12,517 nucleotides of DNA from CAKSXP01 sp964609305 (GTDB lineage Bacteria; Bacillota; Clostridia; Oscillospirales; Oscillospiraceae). Within the stretch, counting starts at the first letter, position 1. Every line of letters starts with the position of its first letter. The stretch covers positions 1 through 12,517 of the forward strand of contig CAZSRK010000060.1 in the NCBI GenBank assembly GCA_964609305.1, read 5' to 3'. A model generated the notes under the pieces. The model did no database searches, was not told the origin of the DNA, and saw only the letters and a list, made by a program, of their open reading frames with translations. Below are positions 1-6,186 of this stretch, piece by piece. A program made the translations under genes and the position numbers.

Positions 1-23
1 TGGGTTATAATAAATCTAACCCA
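1..23 (+). promoter_or_regulatory. Promoter -10 box inside a palindromic operator of the XRE repressor gene
   Basis: The inverted repeat TGGGTTA (1-7) and TAACCCA (17-23) has perfect 7-bp arms and a 9-bp spacer. A consensus -10 hexamer TATAAT (6-11) sits inside it, and the -35 would lie outside the window. A palindrome covering the -10 of a gene for an XRE-type DNA-binding protein suggests autorepression (inference). Confidence 0.6.
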
Positions 24-39
24 AACAGGAGGTCGCGAC

Positions 40-393
40 ATGAAGGAAGTGGGTAAGCGGTTGAAGGCCCTGCGGGAGAGCATCGGCATCTCTCAGGTGA
101 AAATGGCCGAGGCCATCGGCTCCACGCAGTCCAGTGTCAACCGCTACGAAAACGGGCAGTCCAGCCCCTCCGTCGAACTGCTCCGCCGCTATGCGGATTA
201 CTTCGATGTGTCGCTGGATTATATCTTCGCCCGGACGGACAAGCCTCAGGGCGAGATATACGAGTTCAGGCCCAAGGCCAGCCCGGCGCGGGAGGAGATG
301 CGCCGCTTTATCGAGATGTGCTTTGACCCCCAGTCCCCTATGAATGAGAAGCTGAAAGAGACCCTGCTGCGTATGATGGAGGATGGAGAATGA
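40..393 (+). CDS. XRE-family helix-turn-helix transcriptional regulator
   Basis: A 117-aa protein with a Cro/C1-type HTH at about residues 7-62. The pattern is RLKALRESIGISQ, then a recognition helix around STQSSVNRYENGQ, then a hydrophobic helix ending DVSLDYIF. The C-terminal 50 residues are charged and helical with no recognised domain, possibly for dimerisation. AGGAGG at 27-32 lies 7 bases before the ATG. The stop overlaps the start of the serine recombinase gene (ATGA at 390-393), so the two are translationally coupled. Small XRE repressors beside recombinases normally control excision or transfer of integrated elements. The palindrome over its own -10 box points to autoregulation. The HTH call is firm; the role is inferred from context. 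Confidence 0.88.
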   Translation: MKEVGKRLKALRESIGISQVKMAEAIGSTQSSVNRYENGQSSPSVELLRRYADYFDVSLDYIFARTDKPQGEIYEFRPKASPAREEMRRFIEMCFDPQSPMNEKLKETLLRMMEDGE

Positions 394-1862
394 AAGCAGT
401 TATCTATGCCCGCTATTCCTCAGACAGCCAGCGGGAAGAAAGTATTGAGGGGCAAATCCGGGAGTGCACCGCCTTTGCCGGGAAGAACGGCATCACCGTC
501 CTGTGCAGTTACATAGACCGCGCCCTGTCTGCGAGGACAGCAGACCGCCCGGAGTTCCAGCGCATGATAAAGGACAGCGAGAAGGGCCTGTTCGATGTGG
601 TGCTGGTCTGGAAGCTGGACAGGTTCTCCCGTGACCGCTACGACAGCGCGCACTACAAGCGCATCCTGAAAAAGAACGGTGTCAAGGTCCTGTCTGCAAA
701 GGAGAACATCTCCGAGGGGCCGGAGGGCATCATACTGGAATCCATGCTGGAGGGCTATGCCGAATACTACTCCGCCGAACTCTCCGAGAAGATACAGCGG
801 GGCCAGATGGAGAACGCATTGAAGTGCAGGAACAACGGGGGCAACACGCCATTGGGCTATGTGGTGGGACAGGATGGCGTGCTGGCGATTGACCCGCTGA
901 CCGCCCCGCTTGTGACGGAGATTTTCACCCGCTATGACAGCGGCGAGAGCATCAGCGAAATCACCCGGTCCCTCAACAGCCGGGGGTTGAAAACGAAGAA
1001 GGGGAAGCCCTTCAAGATAGGCGGCGTCAGCATCATCCTGAAAAACCGCAAGTACATCGGGGAATACAAGTATGGGGATGTGGTCATCCCCAAGGGCATC
1101 CCCGCCATCATTGAGGACGATATGTTTGACCGGGTACAGGCCCGTATGGCGAAGAACAGGAAGGCCCCGGCAAAAGCGAAGGCCAACCGGGAGTACCTGC
1201 TGACAACGAAACTGTTCTGCGGCACCTGCGGGCGCATGATGGCGGGAGAGAGCGGCACCAGCCGCACCGGGGATGTTTACTACTATTACAAATGCGGCGG
1301 TGCAAAGCGGAAGCTGGGCTGCAAACGGAAGGCCATAAAGAAAGACTGGATAGAGCGTGCGGCTGTCCTGATAACGGTAAGCCGGGTTTTGCGGGACGAG
1401 GAAATCCGCCGCATAGCGGAGGCCATTGTGGCCTTGCAGGAGAAAGAGAACACCACGCTCCCCGTTATGCAGGCCCAGCTTGCCGAGTGTGAAAAGGCCA
1501 TTGAAAACATGCTGAACGCCATCCAGATGGGGGTGCTGACAGCCTCCACAAAGGAGCGTTTGGAGCAGCTGGAAGCCCAGCGGGAGGACTTGAAACTCAG
1601 CATTTTACAGACACAGATGCAGAAGCCGAAGTACACCACGGAACAGGTGGTAAGCTGGATTAGCCGCTTCAAGTATGGGAATGTGGATGACCCGGACTAC
1701 CAGAAGCAGATTATAGAGACCTTCATCAATTCCATCTATGTGTTTGACGATAAGCTGCTGTTCACTTACAACTTCAAAGATGGCACCGAGCCGATTTCTC
1801 TTGACGAGATTAAGGCCGTGTTTGGTTCGGATTTGGCGCATATTGCTCCACCAAAAAGGTGA
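390..1862 (+). CDS. Large serine recombinase (site-specific integrase of a mobile element)
   Basis: A 490-aa large serine recombinase, which cuts and rejoins DNA at att sites through a phosphoserine link. The N-terminal resolvase domain covers residues 1-150. It has the motif YARYSSDSQREESIEGQ, with Ser10 the likely nucleophile, and the conserved KLDRFSRDR near 75-83. A 'recombinase' domain spans about 153-255 (TPLGY at 153, NRKYIGEYKYG at 219). A zinc ribbon follows with Cys277, Cys280, Cys302 and Cys311, then a coiled coil near 345-415 and a C-terminal segment. The length and domain order match intact members, and no frameshift is seen. It overlaps the upstream XRE gene by 4 bases. Its 3' end faces ordinary chromosomal genes, so it probably marks one edge of an ICE, prophage or smaller integrative element. 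The cargo would lie upstream of the window. Confidence 0.93.
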   Translation: MKAVIYARYSSDSQREESIEGQIRECTAFAGKNGITVLCSYIDRALSARTADRPEFQRMIKDSEKGLFDVVLVWKLDRFSRDRYDSAHYKRILKKNGVKVLSAKENISEGPEGIILESMLEGYAEYYSAELSEKIQRGQMENALKCRNNGGNTPLGYVVGQDGVLAIDPLTAPLVTEIFTRYDSGESISEITRSLNSRGLKTKKGKPFKIGGVSIILKNRKYIGEYKYGDVVIPKGIPAIIEDDMFDRVQARMAKNRKAPAKAKANREYLLTTKLFCGTCGRMMAGESGTSRTGDVYYYYKCGGAKRKLGCKRKAIKKDWIERAAVLITVSRVLRDEEIRRIAEAIVALQEKENTTLPVMQAQLAECEKAIENMLNAIQMGVLTASTKERLEQLEAQREDLKLSILQTQMQKPKYTTEQVVSWISRFKYGNVDDPDYQKQIIETFINSIYVFDDKLLFTYNFKDGTEPISLDEIKAVFGSDLAHIAPPKR

Positions 1863-1888
1863 CTGCAAAAGCGATTGCCTTTTTTTTT
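1856..1888 (+). terminator. Rho-independent terminator overlapping the recombinase stop codon
   Basis: Arms 1856-1866 and 1871-1881 pair at 10 of 11 positions (three G-U wobbles, one C-A mismatch) around an AAAA loop. A T-run to 1888 follows. The recombinase TGA (1860-1862) lies in the left arm, so the terminator belongs to the recombinase transcript. Confidence 0.65.
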
Positions 1889-1921
1889 ATTGTGGGAATG
1901 TCACGCCAGATTAATTATCAG

Positions 1922-1966
1922 AAAAAGGCCCGTCCGGAGCGTTATGCTCCGGACGGGCCTTTTTTT
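1922..1966. terminator. Strong bidirectional terminator between mobile element and efp operon
   Basis: A perfect 19-bp stem: 1922-1940 pairs with 1946-1964, loop GTTAT. Its base is A5 on one side and a T-run on the other, so it can terminate from both directions. It is probably the host terminator for the minus-strand efp operon and also insulates it from the recombinase. Confidence 0.88.
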
Positions 1967-1995
1967 AATTCTTTCTAATTCTGATTCTAAATATT

Positions 1996-2436
1996 TCACT
2001 CTTCCTCGGAACCATCAGCATCGTCATTTATATCCTCGATGCTGTCAAAGTCAAACTCGAGTGTCTCACCGCAGTTAGGACAGGAGATCGCGCCTGTGAG
2101 AAGCTCATCCTCGTCTATTGTGATAGTGTTCTCACAGGCCGGGCAGGTAACTTCGTAAAACACGGGGTCACCGTCATCCCAGTAATCATTCTCATCTTCA
2201 TCCTCATCGTCGTCTTCGTCGATGAAGTATTCGCTCAGCTCGTCCACTTCGTCGTACAGCCCGTCGATGTCCTCGCCCACGCTGTCGACCTTTTCGTTGA
2301 CTTCGTCCAACTCATGTGCCAGATCCGTCAGCACATCGATAATGGCATTTAGCAGTTTGCCCTCGCGGGAGCCATCCTCAACGCCAAGACCTTCGGCCAG
2401 ACCTCTGAGATACGCAACCTTTTCAGAAGGAGTCAT
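1996..2436 (-). CDS. CD1247-like acidic coiled-coil and zinc-ribbon protein
   Basis: A 146-aa protein resembling the clostridial family named for C. difficile CD1247, whose function is not established. Residues 1-70 form a helical domain (TPSEKVAYLRGLAEGLG, then a heptad-like stretch LAHELDEVNEKVDSVGEDI). A very acidic linker at 73-90 (runs of D and E) follows. Next comes a zinc ribbon with Cys98, Cys101, Cys119 and Cys122 (CPAC and CPNC), then an acidic tail. GGGAGG lies 7 bases upstream of the ATG. It follows efp with a 17-bp gap on the same strand, so the two are almost certainly co-transcribed. The pairing suggests a link to translation or RNA polymerase, which is inference only. The family assignment is from memory of the N-terminal motif. 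Confidence 0.78.
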   Translation of the reverse strand: MTPSEKVAYLRGLAEGLGVEDGSREGKLLNAIIDVLTDLAHELDEVNEKVDSVGEDIDGLYDEVDELSEYFIDEDDDEDEDENDYWDDGDPVFYEVTCPACENTITIDEDELLTGAISCPNCGETLEFDFDSIEDINDDADGSEEE

Positions 2437-2453
2437 ATTACCGTCCTCCCAGC

Positions 2454-3017
2454 TCAGCCCTTCGCGCGCTCAAGGTACTCACCGGAACGGGTGTCGACCT
2501 TGATCTTGTCGCCGGGATTGATAAACAGAGGCACCTTGACCTCCGCTCCTGTCTCAAGGGTAGCGGGCTTGGTCACGTTGGTTGCGGTGTTGCCTGCAAA
2601 TCCGGGATCCGTCTCGGTCACGACCAGCTCGACAAAGTTGGGCGCTTCAACGGAAAAGACCTTGCCTTTATAGGAGTTGACGGTGCACACCATATTCTCC
2701 TTGACAAAACGGAAACCTTCGGACAGCTCGCTCTTATCGACGGGCTCAAGCTCGTAAGTCTCCGGATCCATAAAATAGTACAGGTCACCGTCCGAGTAGC
2801 TGTATTCCATATTACGGCGCTCGACAAAAGCGTTTTCAAACTTCGCAGTGGGGTTAAAGGAAGTCTCAACGACGGCACCGGTTATGACGTTCTTCATCTT
2901 GGTGCGGACAAAAGCGGCGCCCTTTCCGGGCTTGACATGCTGGAACTCGATGACCTGCATGACCTGTCCATCCATTTCAAAAGTAACTCCGTTCCTGAAT
3001 TCTCCTGCGGAAATCAT
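2454..3017 (-). CDS. efp: Translation elongation factor P
   Basis: A 187-aa EF-P that relieves ribosome stalling at polyproline stretches by acting near the E site. The frame stays open upstream to 3164. The ATG at 3017 is chosen because it is preceded by GGGAGGAACC and gives the family N-terminus MISAGEFRNG; the upstream extension is not EF-P-like. Domain I (1-62) has the tip loop KPGKGAAF with Lys32, at the position modified in other bacteria. Two OB-fold domains follow, including the signature FVELVVTETDPGF and the C-terminal GDKIKVDTRSGEYLERA. Length matches the usual 185-189 aa. The gene is transcribed divergently from perR, and a CD1247-like gene follows. No lysine-modification gene is visible here. 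Confidence 0.97.
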   Translation of the reverse strand: MISAGEFRNGVTFEMDGQVMQVIEFQHVKPGKGAAFVRTKMKNVITGAVVETSFNPTAKFENAFVERRNMEYSYSDGDLYYFMDPETYELEPVDKSELSEGFRFVKENMVCTVNSYKGKVFSVEAPNFVELVVTETDPGFAGNTATNVTKPATLETGAEVKVPLFINPGDKIKVDTRSGEYLERAKG

Positions 3018-3072
3018 ATCTGGTTCCTCCCATATATAAGAATAAGATACTACATTATTGGTTAGCCAAAAT

Positions 3073-3101
3073 ATTTTACACCAGAGACACCGTATATGCA
3101 A
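3073..3101 (-). promoter_or_regulatory. efp promoter
   Basis: On the minus strand, TTGCAT (3101-3096) is separated by exactly 17 bases from TAAAAT (3078-3073), about 55 bases upstream of the efp ATG. It is a good sigma-A-type promoter for efp and the CD1247-like gene. Confidence 0.7.
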
Positions 3102-3150
3102 GAACTTTTTAATTATTGCAGATTCCGCCGAAAAAAAATTAAAAAAACTC

Positions 3151-3179
3151 TTTACAAATGGCAAAAGTCGTGTTATATT
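3151..3179 (+). promoter_or_regulatory. perR promoter (extended -10)
   Basis: TTTACA (3151-3156), a 17-base spacer and TATATT (3174-3179) form a near-consensus sigma-A promoter. TG at 3171-3172 gives an extended -10. The predicted start near 3186 falls within the downstream palindrome. Confidence 0.75.
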
Positions 3180-3209
3180 AAAACAGTAATAATTCTTATT
3201 ATTGTTTTA
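3179..3209. promoter_or_regulatory. Palindromic operator (Per/Fur-box-like) at the perR start site
   Basis: Two 14-base arms, 3179-3192 and 3196-3209, are separated by TTC. They are complementary at 13 of 14 positions; the exception is G3186 against T3202. The core AACAGTAATAA / TTATTATTGTT resembles the AT-rich TTATAAT-type Per box. It overlaps the end of the -10 and the predicted start and ends at the ribosome site, so bound protein should block transcription. Autoregulation by the encoded Fur-family protein is the likely reading (inference). Confidence 0.6.
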
Positions 3210-3222
3210 GGAGGTAAATGGT

Positions 3223-3627
3223 TTGCAGCCGACAAGAAAACACAGTCGAAAGCGGCAGGCCATCCTGAATGCCATACGTCAGACCGACGAGCACCCCAGT
3301 GCGGAGTGGCTCTATGCCCGTCTGAAGCCCGAGTATCCAGACCTCAGTCTCGGAACCATCTATCGGAATCTTGCTCTGTTTAAAAAAGAGGGCGTGATAA
3401 TAAGTGTCGGAACAGTCAACGGCCAGGAGCGGTTTGACGCGGTGACGCAGCCGCACACACATTTTGTCTGTACAGGATGCGGCGCGGTACTCGACCTTGA
3501 CATAGAACTGGCCGACAGGGCCCGTTTTTCCGGTTTGTGTGAGCAGGCAGGATGCAAGATGCACGGGTTTAATCTCAGCTTCAGCGGCCTGTGTCCGAAG
3601 TGTGCTTCGCAGTCCCAAAATGATTGA
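3223..3627 (+). CDS. perR: Fur-family peroxide-responsive repressor (PerR-type)
   Basis: A 134-aa Fur-family metalloregulator. The TTG start is 7 bases after AGGAGGT; a nearby ATG at 3218 is out of frame. The N-terminal winged helix contains the recognition segment LSLGTIYRNLALFKKEG (41-57). The metal-sensing residues fit PerR: His24, Asp72, His78 and His80, in the spacing RFD-x5-HTH. Asp72 falls where B. subtilis PerR has Asp85 and where Fur proteins usually have Glu. The structural zinc site is Cys83, Cys86, Cys124 and Cys127. PerR senses H2O2 by iron-catalysed histidine oxidation. Rubrerythrin, a peroxide reductase, is the next gene, which supports the assignment. Subtype confidence is below family confidence; Zur or another Fur-type role is the alternative. 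Confidence 0.85.
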   Translation: MQPTRKHSRKRQAILNAIRQTDEHPSAEWLYARLKPEYPDLSLGTIYRNLALFKKEGVIISVGTVNGQERFDAVTQPHTHFVCTGCGAVLDLDIELADRARFSGLCEQAGCKMHGFNLSFSGLCPKCASQSQND

Positions 3628-3652
3628 TTTTTCGCTCAAGGGCGAATACAAT
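3624..3652 (+). promoter_or_regulatory. Putative rubrerythrin promoter
   Basis: TTGATT (3624-3629), a 17-base spacer and TACAAT (3647-3652) lie ahead of the rubrerythrin gene, the first bases overlapping the end of perR. The sequence at 3647-3657 matches one arm of the perR palindrome at 9 of 11 positions, but no second arm is present. Confidence 0.5.
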
Positions 3653-3694
3653 AATCAACAGAACAAATAATATTTTTAACGGAGGAAAAAAGCT

Positions 3695-4240
3695 ATGAAG
3701 AAGTTTGTATGCACCGTTTGTGGTTACGTCTATGAGGGCGAGTCTGCCCCCGAGTCCTGCCCCATCTGCAAGGCTCCCGCTTCCAAGTTCATTGAGCAGT
3801 CCGATACGATGAGCTGGGCCGCCGAGCATGTCGTCGGCGTTGCGCAGGGCGCTCCTGAGGACATCATCGCCGATCTGCGCTCCAACTTTGAGGGCGAGTG
3901 CTCCGAGGTCGGTATGTATCTGGCCATGGCCCGCGTCGCCCATCGCGAGGGATATCCCGAGATCGGCCTGTACTGGGAGAAGGCCGCCTACGAGGAGGCT
4001 GAGCACGCCGCGAAGTTTGCGGAGCTCCTGGGTGAAGTCGTGACCGACAGCACCAAGAAGAACCTCGAGATGCGTGTAGAGGCCGAGAACGGCGCCACCG
4101 CCGGCAAGTTTGATCTGGCCAAGAGGGCTAAGGAGCTCAACCTTGACGCCATCCACGACACCGTGCATGAGATGGCCCGCGACGAGGCCCGCCACGGCAG
4201 GGCTTTCGCCGGCCTGCTCGAGCGTTACTTCGGCAAATAA
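3695..4240 (+). CDS. Reverse rubrerythrin (N-terminal rubredoxin, C-terminal ferritin-like)
   Basis: A 181-aa cytosolic peroxide reductase of anaerobes that reduces H2O2 to water using NAD(P)H-derived electrons. An N-terminal rubredoxin-type FeS4 domain has Cys6, Cys9, Cys22 and Cys25. The ferritin-like four-helix bundle (about 55-181) carries di-iron ligand motifs: Glu68/Glu71 in the first helix, E101-A-E-H104, and E164-A-R-H167. This domain order is the reverse of classical rubrerythrin and matches the revRbr of Clostridium species. GGAGG lies 9 bases before the ATG. The gene follows the PerR-type regulator by 67 bp and precedes the mop gene by 20 bp. It is probably peroxide-induced through PerR, using its own promoter and read-through. 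Confidence 0.93.
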   Translation: MKKFVCTVCGYVYEGESAPESCPICKAPASKFIEQSDTMSWAAEHVVGVAQGAPEDIIADLRSNFEGECSEVGMYLAMARVAHREGYPEIGLYWEKAAYEEAEHAAKFAELLGEVVTDSTKKNLEMRVEAENGATAGKFDLAKRAKELNLDAIHDTVHEMARDEARHGRAFAGLLERYFGK

Positions 4241-4260
4241 GTAAGATAAGAAGGTAAGTT

Positions 4261-4473
4261 ATGAAACTAAGCGCAAGAAACCAGTTCAAGGGCACAATTC
4301 TCTCTATCGATGAGGGATCCGTAAACGGTATCGTCCGCATTGATATCGGAGGCGGTAACGTCGTCAGCGCCACCATATCCATGGCTTCTATCCGGGAGCT
4401 CGGCCTCAAGGTTGGCGGAGAGGCATACGCGGTCATAAAGGCCACGTCTGTTATGGTCGGCATCGACGAATAA
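4261..4473 (+). CDS. Mop/TOBE-domain molybdate-binding protein (molbindin)
   Basis: A 70-aa protein consisting of one TOBE/Mop domain. SARNQFKGTI opens the fold, VSATIS lies mid-domain, and the conserved end is SIRELGLKVGGEAYAVIKATSVMV. Mop proteins assemble as oligomers that bind molybdate or tungstate in the cytoplasm, for storage or homeostasis. A modest ribosome site (AAGAAGG) precedes the ATG. It lies 20 bp after the rubrerythrin gene and before a strong terminator, so it is the last gene of that transcript. No modABC or molybdopterin genes are in the window. The link to peroxide defence is unexplained and may only reflect shared control. The family is clear; the ligand is not proven. 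Confidence 0.88.
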   Translation: MKLSARNQFKGTILSIDEGSVNGIVRIDIGGGNVVSATISMASIRELGLKVGGEAYAVIKATSVMVGIDE

Positions 4474-4502
4474 GCCTGCCCGATACAGTTTTGTTCTGAT
4501 AT

Positions 4503-4530
4503 AAGGGGACCACGCCTGTGGTCCCCTTTT
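4503..4530 (+). terminator. Terminator of the perR-rubrerythrin-mop cluster
   Basis: A perfect 11-bp stem (4503-4513 with 4518-4528), loop GCCT, and a TTTT end, 30 bases after the mop stop codon. Confidence 0.88.
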
Positions 4531-4584
4531 CAGTCTGTCAAAAAAGTCTGTCGAAAAGGTCCGACAGACTTTTTTGACAGACTG
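4531..4584. repeat. Perfect 23-bp-arm palindrome
   Basis: Arms 4531-4553 and 4562-4584 are perfectly complementary around an 8-base loop. Within each arm the motif GTCTGTC occurs twice, separated by an A-tract. It follows a complete terminator directly and serves no obvious termination need. The motif TTTTTCGACAGACTG recurs at 10430-10444, so it looks like a dispersed repeat. Confidence 0.85.
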
Positions 4585-4763
4585 AATAATGCCATTACTT
4601 TCATACTGCGCAGCAGTGCGAAAGTCCTAGCTGCGTCCGCCTCACGCCTTGCCAGGCAGGGCGTGAGGGGCATTCGATCCGATTCGAGGCGTGCTGCCAC
4701 CCCTCGAGCTCTCCCATTGGAACATGGCTCTTCACCTTTGGAAGCGGTTTTTTCGACATGCTG
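4531..4763. repeat. Gene-free structured stretch, possible MITE-like or palindromic intergenic repeat
   Basis: No coding gene is supported here. The outer 15 bases, 4531-4545 and the reverse complement of 4749-4763, match at 12 of 15 positions, like imperfect terminal inverted repeats. Inside are the 23-bp palindrome, a hairpin at 4598-4624 (CTTTC and ACTGC pairing with GCAGT and GAAAG, with a 2-base mismatch), and a 9-bp hairpin at 4640-4668 whose loop is itself self-complementary. No tRNA or known RNA family is recognised. A small mobile repeat or a structured RNA are both possible. Confidence 0.5.
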
Positions 4764-4765
4764 AG

Positions 4766-4793
4766 AAAAAAGCGGGGATGCCCCCGCTTTTTT
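4766..4793. terminator. Bidirectional terminator at the end of the pncB operon
   Basis: A perfect 12-bp stem (4766-4777 with 4782-4793), loop ATGC, bounded by A6 and T6, so it works in both directions. It is the probable terminator of the minus-strand operon ending at 4893. Confidence 0.85.
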
Positions 4794-4892
4794 CACCCTC
4801 TGCTTCATTATCTCCGTGAGTGCATGTATGCTTTTTACTTTTACATTTGCCGGATACACATCGGATTCCCTGCCGATTTTTATGTATATGTA

Positions 4893-5087
4893 TCAGTATC
4901 TGTAATACCCGTCCTCATAGTCCTCAGCATCCCGAGGCATATCCCGGCTCTCGGCCACGAGCGTGCCCTCCGCGCCGCAGTTTATGCATTTTCCGAAGTA
5001 TGGCTCGCTCATATTCTCAAGCGTATACTTGAACTTCGTGCCGCACTCCGGACAGACGTAAAACATCCAGTAAGGTCCCCATGTCAT
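4893..5087 (-). CDS. Small zinc-ribbon protein of unknown function
   Basis: A 64-aa protein with two CxxC knuckles, CPECG at 12-16 and CINCG at 34-38, the arrangement of a four-Cys zinc ribbon. An aromatic N-terminus (WGPYWMFYV) precedes it, and an acidic Tyr-rich tail ending YEDGYYRY follows. I do not recognise a named family. The ATG is 15 bases after the stop of the upstream membrane-protein gene, with AAGGGAG overlapping that stop, so it is the third gene of the pncB operon. A strong terminator lies 100 bases downstream. The paired knuckles and operon position argue for a real gene despite its size. Confidence 0.72.
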   Translation of the reverse strand: MTWGPYWMFYVCPECGTKFKYTLENMSEPYFGKCINCGAEGTLVAESRDMPRDAEDYEDGYYRY

Positions 5088-5102
5088 AACTGTTTCGCTC
5101 CC

Positions 5103-6176
5103 TTAGTCGAGTTTGAGATCGTTTTCCTTTATCCAGCCGAGCTTACGGCAGACGAGGCCGAGCGCCCAGCATATCACGGCCGGCAGGACAAAGCAGATAA
5201 GTATGAGTCCGGCCCACTCCATAACGCCGGGGGTTACCGCCTGAGCGCCGTTGGCAATTGCCTGCTCACTGGGCTCAAGCCAGCCGGTCCAGACGCCTAT
5301 CGGCCCGACCAGGCCACAGGTCCCCATTCCGGAGGAAACGGCGGGCCCGTTCATCTCCAGCTTGAAAACACAGGTCGCCAGCGGGCCGGTTATCGCGCTG
5401 GTGGCTATCGCAGGCAGCCAAATGCGCGGATTCTTGACTATGTTGCCCATCTGGAGCATGGAGGTACCCAGCCCCTGGGAGATCAGGCCGCCCCAGCGGT
5501 TCTCGCGGAAGGACATGATGGCAAAGCCGACCATGTTCGCACAGCAGCCGGCAACGGCGGCGCCCCCGGCCAGTCCTGTCAGTCCGAGCGCCGCGCAAAT
5601 GGCCGCAGAGGATATCGGCAGCGTCAGAGCAACGCCGACCAGAACGGACACGACAACGCCCATCAGGAAGGGCTGCAGATCCGTCGCCCACATGATAAGG
5701 TTGCCGACCCAGTTTGCCGCAGCGCCTATCGGGGCGGCTATCAGTGCGGAAAGCCCCACGCCGACAAATATCGTCACAAGCGGAGTGACAAGGATATCTA
5801 TCTTTGTCTCCTTGGAAACGGCCTTGCCGGCCTCCGCCGCGATTATCGCGATTATAAGCACCGCAAGCGGCCCGCCGGCGCCGCCAAGAGAGTTGGACGA
5901 GCTGCCGACGACGACCAGCGAAAACAAAACGAGAGGCGGGCATTTGAGCGCATACCCGATGGCGACGGCCATGGCCGGCCCGCTCATTTCGGACGCAAAG
6001 CCGCCAATAGTATTGAATATCGGCAGATTGAGCTGTGTTCCAATCGTATTGAGTAGGGTCCCTATCAGGAGCGAGCAGAATAGTCCCTGCGCCATTGCGC
6101 CAAGTGCCTCGACCCCGTAGCGCTTTCCGGATATGACTATATCCTTGCGCTGCATGAACTGCTTTATTTTCGTCAT
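5103..6176 (-). CDS. EIIC-like membrane transporter (PTS_EIIC_2-type)
   Basis: A 357-aa polytopic membrane protein rich in Gly, Ala, Leu and Ile, with roughly eight to ten membrane segments. Clear examples are near 25-45, 65-88, 100-116, 128-150, 168-190 and 325-348. The sequence resembles the stand-alone PTS EIIC family PF13303; this is from memory of its glycine-rich loops and the motif GPLATCVFKLEMNGP. No EIIA or EIIB domain is attached and none is nearby, so true sugar phosphotransfer is doubtful. The ribosome site GAGGGG overlaps the pncB stop and the gap is 10 bases, indicating translational coupling. A role in nicotinate or precursor uptake is possible (inference). Membrane nature is certain; family moderately so; substrate unknown. 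Confidence 0.75.
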   Translation of the reverse strand: MTKIKQFMQRKDIVISGKRYGVEALGAMAQGLFCSLLIGTLLNTIGTQLNLPIFNTIGGFASEMSGPAMAVAIGYALKCPPLVLFSLVVVGSSSNSLGGAGGPLAVLIIAIIAAEAGKAVSKETKIDILVTPLVTIFVGVGLSALIAAPIGAAANWVGNLIMWATDLQPFLMGVVVSVLVGVALTLPISSAAICAALGLTGLAGGAAVAGCCANMVGFAIMSFRENRWGGLISQGLGTSMLQMGNIVKNPRIWLPAIATSAITGPLATCVFKLEMNGPAVSSGMGTCGLVGPIGVWTGWLEPSEQAIANGAQAVTPGVMEWAGLILICFVLPAVICWALGLVCRKLGWIKENDLKLD

Positions 6177-6186
6177 CTATCGCCCC

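Noticed and set aside
3018..3164. N-terminal extension of EF-P by 49 residues
   Set aside because: It would run across the efp promoter region and lacks a ribosome site; EF-P starts at MISAGEF with a good GGGAGG.
3581..4195. Minus-strand open frame (204 codons) opposite rubrerythrin
   Set aside because: Shadow of the rubrerythrin gene, whose metal-ligand motifs fix the real strand and frame.
4585..4765. tRNA, riboswitch or CRISPR in the gene-free stretch
   Set aside because: No cloverleaf, no recognised riboswitch core, and no regularly spaced direct repeats; only inverted repeats are seen.
4758..6056. Long plus-strand open frame (432 codons) opposite the EIIC-like gene
   Set aside because: It has no ribosome site or family motif, is low-complexity and polar downstream of residue 150, and is antisense to a clear membrane protein with operon context.
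5251..6120. Second plus-strand open frame (289 codons) opposite the EIIC-like gene
   Set aside because: Rich in Pro, Ala, Ser and Thr, as expected from reverse reading of a Gly/Ala/Ile-rich membrane protein; no start signal.
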